Below, piece by piece: positions 8,173 through 16,099 of a stretch of DNA of 64,000 nucleotides. The notes under the pieces are model-generated. The model was given only the letters and a program-made list of their open reading frames with translations. It was not told the DNA's origin and did no database searches. Position numbers and translations under genes: made by a program. Position 1 is the first letter of the stretch; every line of letters starts with the position of its first letter. The stretch is taken from positions 121,086 through 185,085 of the forward strand of contig JANVYQ010000004.1 in NCBI GenBank assembly GCA_030059675.1, given 5' to 3'. The stretch comes from Candidatus Pelearchaeum maunauluense. GTDB lineage: Archaea; Thermoproteota; Nitrososphaeria_A; Caldarchaeales; Caldarchaeaceae.

Positions 8173-8886
8173 TTACTCCTCCCGCATCTTCGGATACTTC
8201 AGCAGCTTTTTAGCTCTTTCAAAGAGGCTTGTACCAGATATACGGGGAGCTGATTCCAAGACATTCACGGTATTACCTTCATCACCAACCTCCTCAGGTC
8301 TAGCTGGCCTCTGGAGACCGAGCTTGGAGAGTATGCGCTTCTTCTCAGGGCTTGAATCCACATCAACCATGTGTCGTATGTTAAGCGTGTTGAGGCCATA
8401 TATTGTGCTCTCCAGAAGCTTACCGCGCTGAATCCCTATAGAAACCCTAACCGAAACCACCCTACCATCCTTGTTAATCCTGAACACCTTAAACTTGAGG
8501 CTTGATATTTTATGCGTCTTCCCATACTCCACAGGGTCTATAACCAGAGCAACAGCCTTGGGGAACATTAGCTGGTATCTCTTCTGCGTATCTATGTCTG
8601 TTGTTGAGAGAAACACGTCAAAGCCTGGGTGTGAGTGGTACCAGCCGACTATGTAAAGCCCTGAGTTTGTCTGGTGGAGCCACTCCGCCACCTCAGCCAT
8701 AACCGCCTCATCTAGATGGACGAAGACTGGAGTACCATGCTGCTCCCCTGTTACCGCGTCCCATATCTCAAGGACCTGGCTCTGCGCTCTCCCGACGAGG
8801 AGGCCTGCGACCTCCCTGTTAAGATTCGTGAGTGAGTGCTTAACTATCTTACCCAGAGCCAGCGGATATATGCGAGCTATCATCAC
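8173..8886 (-). CDS. Rpn11-like JAMM/MPN metallopeptidase
   Basis: The 237-aa protein carries a complete JAMM zinc site: Glu25 in NREVAGLLVGR and GWYHSHPGFDVFLSTTD (His84, His86, Ser94, Asp97). The HSHPGF block, together with the following DIDTQKRYQ, is nearly that of the proteasome-lid deubiquitinase Rpn11. Archaeal relatives cleave ubiquitin-like modifiers; in Caldarchaeum an Rpn11 homologue belongs to a ubiquitin-like operon. Residues 140-237 form an unrecognised C-terminal extension. Two adjacent ATG codons (8886, 8883) could start it, downstream of a TATA-like CTTTTAATA near 8922. No E1, E2 or ubiquitin-like gene is in the window. Confidence 0.9.
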   Translation of the reverse strand: MMIARIYPLALGKIVKHSLTNLNREVAGLLVGRAQSQVLEIWDAVTGEQHGTPVFVHLDEAVMAEVAEWLHQTNSGLYIVGWYHSHPGFDVFLSTTDIDTQKRYQLMFPKAVALVIDPVEYGKTHKISSLKFKVFRINKDGRVVSVRVSIGIQRGKLLESTIYGLNTLNIRHMVDVDSSPEKKRILSKLGLQRPARPEEVGDEGNTVNVLESAPRISGTSLFERAKKLLKYPKMREE

Positions 8887-8994
8887 CCCTAGCCTAACCC
8901 CTTGCCGCAGCGCTATGTATTAAAAGTTATGCTCATGTTATAAGCTCCTGAGATGACTAGAGCGTTCAGCCTGGTGATAATCCAGCAGTATCGC

Positions 8995-9918
8995 TCAGCC
9001 CATACCGCGTGTCTTAGCCTCATCAAGTATTCGCACAGCATCTACCGGGACGGATATGGGTAGCGGGAAAGCTGCTTCACTAAGCTCAAGCGTAATCTCG
9101 CGTTTAGGCTTATCTATACGTATAACCTTACCGACCATACCCCTCAACGGCCCAGAGACAATCTCAACAACCTGGCCAGTGGTTATGATGTCTATCAGCG
9201 GCTTCTCAACCAAGTGCGCGGCTATCTCGTCAAACGTGACCGTTATGAGCGGCCTATTCTTAATATGCCTAATGCCCTGCGAGACGGCTGCGACAGCCTC
9301 CTTATTCTTGGCCTCTATTAAGACATAGCCCCGAACAGTGGGTAGAATCAATATTGATGCAACATCTATCTTCTCCCTAATCCTAAACAGGAAGTCAAAG
9401 CTCTGCTCAATCCATCCATCATCTTTCCCACCTGTGAACGCCTTTCCTTCGGCGTATGTTTTGCTGGCGGTCTTATACCACAGATAGCTTCCAGACGCGC
9501 AGTCGGGGGCTGAGAGAACCAGGGCATAGGAGACGCCTCTCCTAACATCTATCATCGGCTCTATATTGACCTCATACCAGCCAGGCTCGGAAAGGAGGAG
9601 CGGGTCATACTTAACGCCCGATATCTTGTTTTCTAGGCTCACCCCATACTCTCCCACTCGGTAGAAATCCGCGTGGAGAGGTGCTGTAAGCTCACCCTCA
9701 CGCCCTAGATACAGGTAGAGCTTGGATATCGTCGTAGTCTTGGGTGCTGTGAATGTCTGGTAAGCCCTGCTCTCCGCGTTGATGCGCCAGGCCTCAAAAG
9801 GCTCGCCAGTCGTCTCAACGAGCACCTCAGTCAAACGCGCCTCAATAATACGCGCTACATTACGCTCCTGCCCAACCGTCGTCTTAACCGCGAAGTACCT
9901 ATACCCAGCAGAAGACAT
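8995..9918 (-). CDS. spt5: Spt5/NusG with a large beta-domain insert in NGN
   Basis: Archaeal Spt5, the universal processivity factor of RNA polymerase, is normally about 150 aa. This one is 307 aa. NGN starts normally (residues 6-30, YFAVKTTVGQERNVARIIEA), is interrupted by about 150 residues, then resumes exactly at the second NGN strand (183 on, KIDVASILILPTVRGYVLIEA). An ordinary KOW domain follows (about 246-300). The insert has the pattern of surface-protein jelly-roll domains: YQTFTAPKTTTISKLYLYL, PGWYEVNIEP, YALVLSAPDCASGSYLWY, SFDFLFRI. The reading frame is unbroken and both flanks are well conserved, so it is probably functional. It lies 63 nt after secE, as in many archaea. Confidence 0.9.
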   Translation of the reverse strand: MSSAGYRYFAVKTTVGQERNVARIIEARLTEVLVETTGEPFEAWRINAESRAYQTFTAPKTTTISKLYLYLGREGELTAPLHADFYRVGEYGVSLENKISGVKYDPLLLSEPGWYEVNIEPMIDVRRGVSYALVLSAPDCASGSYLWYKTASKTYAEGKAFTGGKDDGWIEQSFDFLFRIREKIDVASILILPTVRGYVLIEAKNKEAVAAVSQGIRHIKNRPLITVTFDEIAAHLVEKPLIDIITTGQVVEIVSGPLRGMVGKVIRIDKPKREITLELSEAAFPLPISVPVDAVRILDEAKTRGMG

Positions 9919-9981
9919 CCAATAATCAGCCTACCCCAATCGTTTATTAATTATTATCCCCTGCTACGCCGCAGGCTCTAT

Positions 9982-10152
9982 TTAAACGCCTCCCAGTGCT
10001 ATCGCCAGAAACCTAATGATGAATGCTATAAGCCCTACGATGGCTACTCCCAGTAGCGTGATGCGCATCGAGATGGAGAACTCTTCCCATGTCGGCTTCT
10101 TAGCCAGCTTCAGCAGCGTGGCTGCGGACTTCAGGAAGCTCTTCAGCCCCAA
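9982..10152 (-). CDS. secE: SecE/Sec61 gamma translocase subunit
   Basis: This short gene encodes 56 aa from TTG 10152: an amphipathic N-terminal helix, the family hallmark KKPTWEEFSISMRITLLG, then one membrane helix (VAIVGLIAFIIRFLAIAL). It is the clamp subunit of the SecY channel. Position immediately upstream of spt5 is the standard archaeal arrangement. A TATA-like TATATAT at 10183-10189 (reverse strand) predicts a transcript start near 10160, just before this TTG. The frame is closed upstream by TGA, so no ATG start is possible. Confidence 0.88.
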   Translation of the reverse strand: MGLKSFLKSAATLLKLAKKPTWEEFSISMRITLLGVAIVGLIAFIIRFLAIALGGV

Positions 10153-10268
10153 GGGTCTCCAGCCTAGTGGGCTGGCTGGTCGTATATATGGTCATCCTAG
10201 GATCGTGCCAGCTAGCGCGGCCCTACTGTAAGGCTGCCTTACTGAAGAGACGCGGAGCGCGACCGCTA

Positions 10269-11222
10269 TTACCTAAGCCTGCCCATGAGGAAGAGTAGGA
10301 GCGCCGCCTCGGTGTGCATACGGTTCTCAGCCTGGTCGTAGATTATTGAGCTAGGCCCATAAGCCACATTAGCCGTTACCTCCTCGCCTAAATGCATGGG
10401 CATGCAGTGCATGAACTTTGCATCTGGCTTAGCGTGCTTCATGAGCTCTGCGTTAACCTGGTATTTGGGTAGAAATTCTCTGAGCTTCTTCTCCCTCTCC
10501 TCTTCCTGGCCCATAGATACGAAGACATCGGTATATACGAAGTCTGCCTCTGCCACAGCCTCGGCTGGGTCGTCGGTTAATGTTATCTCCGCGCCGCTCT
10601 CCTCGGCCCATTTTAGAGCTTTGGATACCGTCTCGCTGTCTGGCTTGTAGCTTGGTGGTGTGGCGACTGAAAGCCTCAGGCCCAGCAACCCGCATATCTG
10701 AATTAGTGAGTTGCACACGTTATTCCCATCACCCACAAACGCTATCTTGCTCCTGCTTGGTTTTTTGCTATACTGCATTACCGTCATGATGTCGGCAAGC
10801 GCCTGGCATGGATGGTGCTTGTCGCTGAGAGCGTTAATTACGGGTACTGCGCTGTGGGCGGCCAGCTCTTCTACCATGCTGTGCTGGAAAACCCGCGCAA
10901 CAACAGCATCAACATATCTCGCCAATACCCGCGAGGTGTCTGAGACTGGCTCACCTCTACCCAGCTGGAGCTCTGACCAGCCCAGATACATAGAATCGCC
11001 GCCAAGCCGTGCTATAGCTGACTGGAATGAGACCCTTGTCCTTGTTGATGGTTTTTGGAATATGAGTGCCACAACCTTGTTGCGTAGCGGCTTGCTGGCG
11101 GGGTAGCCGCGTTTCCTGAACAGCAACGCGGCCTTCAGTATCTTGTTTATTTCGCGCGCTGTGTAGCCATCATAATCTAGGAAATGCTTGACTCTCTGCA
11201 TGTCGCGGCGCGCTTCCCCCAT
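10269..11222 (-). CDS. argF: Ornithine carbamoyltransferase
   Basis: The 317-aa enzyme transfers the carbamoyl group from carbamoyl phosphate to ornithine, giving citrulline for arginine synthesis. Carbamoyl-phosphate motif KPSTRTRVSF, HPCQALADI, the ornithine-binding DVFVSMGQE loop (the SMG motif separates it from aspartate carbamoyltransferase) and HCMPMHLGEEV are all present. Length is normal. It stands alone with no other arginine gene in the window and has an AT-rich promoter region shared with the divergent gene at 11523. Confidence 0.93.
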   Translation of the reverse strand: MGEARRDMQRVKHFLDYDGYTAREINKILKAALLFRKRGYPASKPLRNKVVALIFQKPSTRTRVSFQSAIARLGGDSMYLGWSELQLGRGEPVSDTSRVLARYVDAVVARVFQHSMVEELAAHSAVPVINALSDKHHPCQALADIMTVMQYSKKPSRSKIAFVGDGNNVCNSLIQICGLLGLRLSVATPPSYKPDSETVSKALKWAEESGAEITLTDDPAEAVAEADFVYTDVFVSMGQEEEREKKLREFLPKYQVNAELMKHAKPDAKFMHCMPMHLGEEVTANVAYGPSSIIYDQAENRMHTEAALLLFLMGRLR

Positions 11223-11419
11223 GTTGTATTAATTATTAACATTATCTTAAAACGGTTAATACTAAAAAACTATAATGAAACAACCAATATTTGATAAAAA
11301 TAATTAAAGAGAAATCAGGTATGAGCCGAATGTTCCTTAAATATGCCTACCAAAAACCCAGCCATAACCACGTATGCATAAATCTCATGCTCCCAACTCG
11401 CTGGCGCGTATGCGAATTC

Positions 11420-11427
11420 TTTAAATA
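11420..11427 (+). promoter_or_regulatory. TATA box for the NrdD-like regulator gene
   Basis: TTTAAATA predicts transcription from about 11450. That gives a leader of roughly 70 nt, unusually long for this window, and the leader contains the inverted repeat at 11456-11517. Confidence 0.5.
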
Positions 11428-11455
11428 GTCTAGTTATGTGAGCATGGCCTTCGTA

Positions 11456-11517
11456 TTACTGGACCCCGCTACGCGAATAATCCAATAAAATAGGTGAGCA
11501 TAGCGGTTCTCCAGTAA
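11456..11517 (+). promoter_or_regulatory. Interrupted inverted repeat in leader of NrdD-like gene
   Basis: The left arm at 11456-11471 (TTACTGGACCCCGCTA) pairs with the right arm at 11501-11517 (TAGCGG-ttc-TCCAGTAA), giving 14 base pairs with one small internal mismatch and a 29-nt loop. It sits between the predicted transcript start and the ATG at 11523. It could be an operator dyad for the winged-helix protein encoded immediately downstream, or an RNA hairpin controlling translation. Confidence 0.55.
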
Positions 11518-11522
11518 GGTCT

Positions 11523-13274
11523 ATGGCTATCAGAAGCTTGGATGAGGCTGCTGTGCTAGACGCCCTAGCGTCGCCCAAGAGGCTAGCTATTCTGAGGACG
11601 CTCGCGCAGCAGCCTATGAACTATACCGAGCTTATGAAGTCTGTTGGGATGACCAAGCAGAGGGATGCGGGAAAGTTCTCCTACCACCTGAAGAAGCTCC
11701 TCTCAACAGACCTTGTCCGCGTTAATGAGAAGACTAAGCTCTATGAGCTCTCCAAGCGCGGGCACGCGGCGCTTGCCCTCATTTCAGACATGCGCAAAAA
11801 CTTGGAAGCCCTTGATATGCTGATAGTCAGGAGAACCGAGCTGACGGTGGAGCCTTTTGACAAGAACAAGATAGTTAATGTGCTGATCAACGAGGCCGGC
11901 GTCCCTCCCCGACTGGCTAACCGCGTCGCCTCCCTAGCTGAGGAGAAGCTACTAGACCTCAACGTGGAGTATCTATCAGCTCCCCTGATAAGGGAAATCG
12001 TAAACTCCATACTGATAGATATGGGGCTTGAACGCTATAGGCATAAGCTCATAAGGGTTGGTATGCCTCTCTACGATGTTTCCCGCCTCCTTAACGATTC
12101 TGTGAAGAGGCGCGATCCGTATGGTTTGATAGTTAGTACCTCGCAGGCCGTCATAAGGGAGTTTATACTCTTTGACGTATTGCCCAGAAATGTAAGCGAC
12201 GCCCATATCACGGGGAACATACATCTTGACAACATAGGTAGCTGGCCGTATGGTGAGTATGCCAAGTCATACAGCTATCATGATGAGGTCATAAACAGTA
12301 TAGTGGATGAGAGCCTCTACATAGATGCCGAAACTGGGATAGAGATTGAGCTGAAGAACAGGCGGGAGCTGGAGAAGCTGAGCAGGACAGTACAACAGCT
12401 GGATAAGATAGACATGCTGAAGAAGAAGCTGGTGTCGCTGATTATAGAGTACGACCCGGTGCTGATTCGCCATATACATGAGAAGACGGCAAACGCTAGA
12501 GTGAGCATAGTAGCCTACGCCGACAGCGACTTGAATAACGACGAGAATATGATTGATGAGCTTGTGCAGAATATTGGGCAAAGAATATCGCTATCCCTCG
12601 CTGGTGTAAAGTTCTTCGCCTCAGGATATAGCATTAACGATGGCCACCCAATCTCTGGCGTCGCGGCCATAAACCTACCACGCCTAGCCATATCCTCCGA
12701 GGGAGACGAGAACAAGCTCTGGAGCTCTTTAAGAAACTGCTTTGAGAACATAGCCCAGGCTTTCATAAAGAAGTATGAGATGCTCCGCGAGTTGCGTGGT
12801 AGGGAGGCTGGGGGATATTTCGTCGTGTCTGGCTGCGGCGTGGGTGAGGCGCTCAGAATACTTGACAACAAGTCGGAGAAGCCCAACATAGAGGTTCTCA
12901 AGGAGCTTGTCAGGAGGATGGAGAGGGAAGCTAGACGGGCTGGCCGCGATAAGGTGAGCATAGTCATCGGAAGCGTCTGCTCATATGATGCTGCGCGTAG
13001 GATGTATAGGATAGACTCTTCCGAGTTTGGTCATAAGCGGTTGTCAGAGCTCGTTTCGGGTAGGTATGAGCATTATACAACATCGGTCTATGAGCTTTTC
13101 AAGGAGATGAGCCAGCGCGAAGTGCTTGATGCTCTCGCTGAGATGCTACAGTTCTTCACTGGCGGGTTTTTGGTAGGCGTATCTGGTAGGCGCGAGGCTT
13201 GGGCTCGTCTAATCCCAGCGCTGTTTCAATGTGTTGAGGAGCGTAAGGGCAGGGTCATGATACAGCCAGCGTAG
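11523..13274 (+). CDS. Winged-helix / ATP-cone / NrdD-like protein
   Basis: The 583-aa protein has three parts. Residues 1-95 are an ArsR-like winged helix (LASPKRLAILRTLAQQPMNY). Residues about 103-190 are an ATP-cone (TVEPFDKNKIVNVLINEAG to DMGLERYRHKLIRVG), the nucleotide-sensing module of ribonucleotide reductases and NrdR. The rest is related to class III reductase NrdD (VIREFILFDVLPRNVSDAH, GNIHLDNIGSWP). I see neither the C-terminal glycyl-radical loop nor its CxxC zinc site, so catalysis is unlikely. A dNTP/ATP-sensing transcription regulator derived from NrdD fits better. The gene stands alone. Confidence 0.8.
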   Translation: MAIRSLDEAAVLDALASPKRLAILRTLAQQPMNYTELMKSVGMTKQRDAGKFSYHLKKLLSTDLVRVNEKTKLYELSKRGHAALALISDMRKNLEALDMLIVRRTELTVEPFDKNKIVNVLINEAGVPPRLANRVASLAEEKLLDLNVEYLSAPLIREIVNSILIDMGLERYRHKLIRVGMPLYDVSRLLNDSVKRRDPYGLIVSTSQAVIREFILFDVLPRNVSDAHITGNIHLDNIGSWPYGEYAKSYSYHDEVINSIVDESLYIDAETGIEIELKNRRELEKLSRTVQQLDKIDMLKKKLVSLIIEYDPVLIRHIHEKTANARVSIVAYADSDLNNDENMIDELVQNIGQRISLSLAGVKFFASGYSINDGHPISGVAAINLPRLAISSEGDENKLWSSLRNCFENIAQAFIKKYEMLRELRGREAGGYFVVSGCGVGEALRILDNKSEKPNIEVLKELVRRMEREARRAGRDKVSIVIGSVCSYDAARRMYRIDSSEFGHKRLSELVSGRYEHYTTSVYELFKEMSQREVLDALAEMLQFFTGGFLVGVSGRREAWARLIPALFQCVEERKGRVMIQPA

Positions 13275-13276
13275 CG

Positions 13277-13699
13277 CTATTTCCTAGTTTTAAGCAGTAG
13301 TATAGCCCTAGCCAGGTCGCCGCGTGCCTCTTGAAGGGCTTTACGCGCTTCTTCCTCGCTCGCGCCCGACTGGGCCATGACCAGCATCACATCATCGTCG
13401 CTGGGGGTGTATTCCTCCACCTGCTCCTCACTAGGCGCTGTAGGGGCTCTTTCCTCAGCCTCGCCGCCAACAATCTGGAATATCCTCTCCTTCTCAACCT
13501 GAAGCGCGACGACGGAGGGGCTTCGGACAACAATCTCCTTATCGTGGAATCTTATCACAACCTCTTCTGCCGTACCGAGCTCTTTTAGGTCTAATCCCAA
13601 ACTGCCCAACATGCGTGCCTGCATACGCCGGAGCTCGCGCGGACTAAGCCTCTTCAAGGAAATCCTCCCCTTTAGCCCATGCTCTCTCCCTAAAAACAT
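13277..13699 (-). CDS. nac: Nascent polypeptide-associated complex protein
   Basis: The 140-aa archaeal NAC (alpha type) has a basic N-terminal ribosome-binding stretch (SLKRLSPRELRRMQARML), a central NAC beta domain (TAEEVVIRFHDKEIVVRSPSV to RIFQIVGGEA), a flexible acidic linker and a C-terminal UBA domain (DDDVMLVMAQSGASEEEARK to AILLLKTRK). It binds nascent chains at the ribosome exit. ATG 13699 yields an N-terminus like other archaeal NACs; the frame can extend to 13723. It ends 2 nt from the convergent gene. Confidence 0.9.
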   Translation of the reverse strand: MFLGREHGLKGRISLKRLSPRELRRMQARMLGSLGLDLKELGTAEEVVIRFHDKEIVVRSPSVVALQVEKERIFQIVGGEAEERAPTAPSEEQVEEYTPSDDDVMLVMAQSGASEEEARKALQEARGDLARAILLLKTRK

Positions 13700-13768
13700 T
13701 ATACCGCACAAAACTATATACACCCCAACGGTGAGAGAAGTATTGAAGAAGAAAGTATACGTGCTATC

Positions 13769-14314
13769 GTGGAGGTAATCGTCCCCTCGCGTAAGACTGT
13801 CCTAATCTTCCTAGGCCTATCGTTCCTCAGCATAGCGGGGGCGGTTCAGAGCTACGCTTTCGGGGATGATGTTCCATGCGTGGAGAAGCCTCCTCTCTAC
13901 GATGCCTTAAGACCTTATGGCTTCTGGTTTCCGTGGATAATCTTTACAGCTCCGCTGCATGTTGCAGCAGCTTTAATCTGCGGCTCTGGCGATTTATGCA
14001 TCCAGCTCCTCTCCAGCTTCCCATCCATGGGTGCCGTAAAGTTCCCGCTAGCCAGCGTCTTATACTCCTCCGCTGCGGCGTGCTGGGTTGTTTATAGCTG
14101 GAGACGATGGTGCGTTGCTGCACCAAGAGATACGCGCATACTACTATTGTTAGTCCCACTAGCGCCAGCGCTCTTTCTCGGCAGACCTTCCATACCAACA
14201 ATTATAGTATTTCCCCTATTTGTGGTCTCTACATTCCTCCTACTATACGGCGTCTTCATAGTATATTCTGTGGCTATTTACGGGCTATTCAGGGGCGTGC
14301 GCGCCCTCTTCTAG
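13769..14314 (+). CDS. Multi-pass membrane protein, unknown
   Basis: The protein is 181 aa with about four or five hydrophobic segments (TVLIFLGLSFLSIAGA; GFWFPWIIFTAPLHVAAALI; an SVLYSSAAACWVVYS segment; ILLLLVPLAPALFLG; FPLFVVSTFLLLYGVFIVY). The loop after the first segment holds DDVPCVEKPP and a Cys pair recurs at CGSGDLC, which might form a disulfide outside the cell. No family is recognised. The start is GTG 13769. The last 30 nt overlap the convergent PUA gene, the largest such overlap here. Confidence 0.6.
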   Translation: MEVIVPSRKTVLIFLGLSFLSIAGAVQSYAFGDDVPCVEKPPLYDALRPYGFWFPWIIFTAPLHVAAALICGSGDLCIQLLSSFPSMGAVKFPLASVLYSSAAACWVVYSWRRWCVAAPRDTRILLLLVPLAPALFLGRPSIPTIIVFPLFVVSTFLLLYGVFIVYSVAIYGLFRGVRALF

Positions 14315-14770
14315 AATCCCCTGCCTGACCTTCACGGCCACGCCTCGCTTGAGCAGCCCCATCTCAAGACCAGAGATTACAGCCCTCCCCACAGCTACCA
14401 ACTCGCCGCGCAAATCTTCAACAATCACCTCCTCGCGCGGGACAATCTGAGGATCGCGCTGCACGACATGCTTTGAGAAGACGTCGCCTCCTCTCTTGAT
14501 GAACTCCACAGCCTCATCCGCAACTCTAACACGCAGCCTATCCGCGGGGAGTGCTAGACGTAGCCGCCGCGCCCCTTCTAGGGTTAGTGCCAGCATCCCG
14601 TCGGATGGTCTTAGGGTGGCTAGGAGCCTCCCGTCGTGGTAGACTCGGCGTACCCAGCCTGTTCTGCTGGACAGCTCAAAGACTACGCTGTCTGGGAAGA
14701 GTGCTGCGCCGACACCAGCCCCGAACTGGAAATCAGCTATGAGGCGGACTGTTTCCAGCTCATACCGCAT
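14285..14770 (-). CDS. PUA-domain RNA-binding protein
   Basis: The protein is about 161 aa. The C-terminal 75 residues are a PUA domain (FSKHVVQRDPQIVPREEVIV, GELVAVGRAVISGLEMGLLKRGVAVKVR), as found in archaeosine and pseudouridine enzymes and in translation factors. The N-terminal half is a beta-rich domain (FGAGVGAALFPDSVVFELSS) without recognised catalytic motifs. ATG 14770 overlaps the end of hflX by 11 nt and suggests translational coupling. A role in RNA modification or ribosome work is an inference from the domain. Confidence 0.75.
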   Translation of the reverse strand: MRYELETVRLIADFQFGAGVGAALFPDSVVFELSSRTGWVRRVYHDGRLLATLRPSDGMLALTLEGARRLRLALPADRLRVRVADEAVEFIKRGGDVFSKHVVQRDPQIVPREEVIVEDLRGELVAVGRAVISGLEMGLLKRGVAVKVRQGILEEGAHAPE

Positions 14771-16046
14771 GGCCGTCCACCACCCTAAAGCCGCTGGCAA
14801 CCTTGCGTATCTTCTCAGCTATGTGGATGGGTGCTTCAATATCCATATCCACATGACTTCCGTCAAACTCAAGTTTTATGACGTGGCAGTTCTCCTTGAC
14901 CTCTGTGAGGAGCGGGTATATTGTTGTCCCGTTGTCTAGACGGGCTTCAACCCTTATGTAGCCGCCCATCATCTCCGCTATGCTCCTCTCCAGCTCGTCT
15001 ATGTTCATCCCACATAGGGCTGATACCGCCACATAACGCAGACCAACCCCAAGCTGCGAGATTTTCTTCTCCAGCTCATCGTTTGAGGAGAGCTTGTCAA
15101 TCTTGTTAAAGACTAGTAGTACAGGAACGTTATCAACCCCTATATCGTCAAGAACATCAAGCGAGGAGTTTATCTTATTCCCCATAACGTCTGTAGGCTC
15201 CGACGCATCAACCACCAGGAGTATGAGGTCTGCGTATATGAGCTCGCTTAGGGTTGAGTTGAACGCATCAACCAGTAGTGGGGGTAGGTTTTTGATGAAT
15301 CCTACGGTGTCTGAGAGATACGCCTTCTTCCCAGCCACCCGTACTATCCTAGTGGTTGTGGATAGTGTTGTGAAGAGCTGCGGGCTTACTGGCACTGACT
15401 CGCGGGTGAGCACGTTGAAGAGCGTTGATTTCCCAGCGTTGGTGTAGCCTGTCAGGGATACCGCTGGTATCCCATGCTCAGCCCTTCTCCTCCTGAAGAG
15501 GTTTCGCCGCCTCTTGATATCCTCCAGCTTATCAACTATCGTGGATATCCTCCTGCTGACCTCGTCGTAGTAGATGTCCGCCTCATAGGCGCCCAGGCCG
15601 TGAAAGCCTGGCTGCTCGCCCTTCTTGGCCAGCCTAACCTTCTCCTTAGCCCTGGAGAGCTCATACTTCAGCTCAGCGAGCTTAATCTGCAACTTAGCCT
15701 CGGTTGAGGCTGCGTGCTGCGTGAATATCTCAAGAATGAGCTGTGTGCGGCTTATCACAGGAACGCCGAGGCTCTTAGCCAGGTTATACTCCTGGACAGG
15801 CTTTATCTCATTCTCAAAAATAACCTTCTGAATACCCAGGTTCTTCACGGCCTTTCTAAGCTCCTCAACCTTCCCAGGGCCTATGTGGTATCTGGGATGC
15901 GGGTGCCTCACCTGGGTTATTGAATAGACAGGCTCATAGCCAGCTGTCTTGCAGAGCTCCTTCAACTCATCTAGGTTATACTCGCTTTTGCTGAGCATCC
16001 GCTGTACTACGGCAACCTTCACCCGCTCACCTGCCACCTCTAGCAT
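14760..16046 (-). CDS. hflX: HflX-family ribosome-associated GTPase
   Basis: The 428-aa protein has the HflX N-terminal domain (HPRYHIGPGKVEELRKAV), a helical linker of about 60 residues (TEAKLQIKLAELKYEL onward), and a G domain with GYTNAGKST (G1), DTVGFIKNLP (G3) and NKID (G4). It binds the large ribosomal subunit and helps split or rescue ribosomes. A short C-terminal domain follows. It is co-directional with the downstream PUA gene, whose start lies inside its last codons. Confidence 0.93.
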   Translation of the reverse strand: MLEVAGERVKVAVVQRMLSKSEYNLDELKELCKTAGYEPVYSITQVRHPHPRYHIGPGKVEELRKAVKNLGIQKVIFENEIKPVQEYNLAKSLGVPVISRTQLILEIFTQHAASTEAKLQIKLAELKYELSRAKEKVRLAKKGEQPGFHGLGAYEADIYYDEVSRRISTIVDKLEDIKRRRNLFRRRRAEHGIPAVSLTGYTNAGKSTLFNVLTRESVPVSPQLFTTLSTTTRIVRVAGKKAYLSDTVGFIKNLPPLLVDAFNSTLSELIYADLILLVVDASEPTDVMGNKINSSLDVLDDIGVDNVPVLLVFNKIDKLSSNDELEKKISQLGVGLRYVAVSALCGMNIDELERSIAEMMGGYIRVEARLDNGTTIYPLLTEVKENCHVIKLEFDGSHVDMDIEAPIHIAEKIRKVASGFRVVDGHAV

Positions 16047-16099
16047 GGAGAATCGCTAGGCATCGTTTAAATCTTGAGCCTGCTCTAACGTTCTAGAAG

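Larger units (their letters stand above)
11223..11522. other. 300-nt divergent intergenic region, AT-rich
   Basis: This is the longest gene-free stretch. Its left half is very AT-rich (TTAATTATTAACATT and similar), suited to the argF promoter on the minus strand. Its right half holds the TATA box at 11420-11427 and an interrupted inverted repeat at 11456-11517 for the rightward gene. No open frame with coding character or tRNA-like fold was seen. Confidence 0.7.

Noticed and set aside
10016..10231. 71-aa plus-strand frame near 10.1 kb
   Set aside because: The opposite strand encodes SecE with full family features, so this is its shadow.
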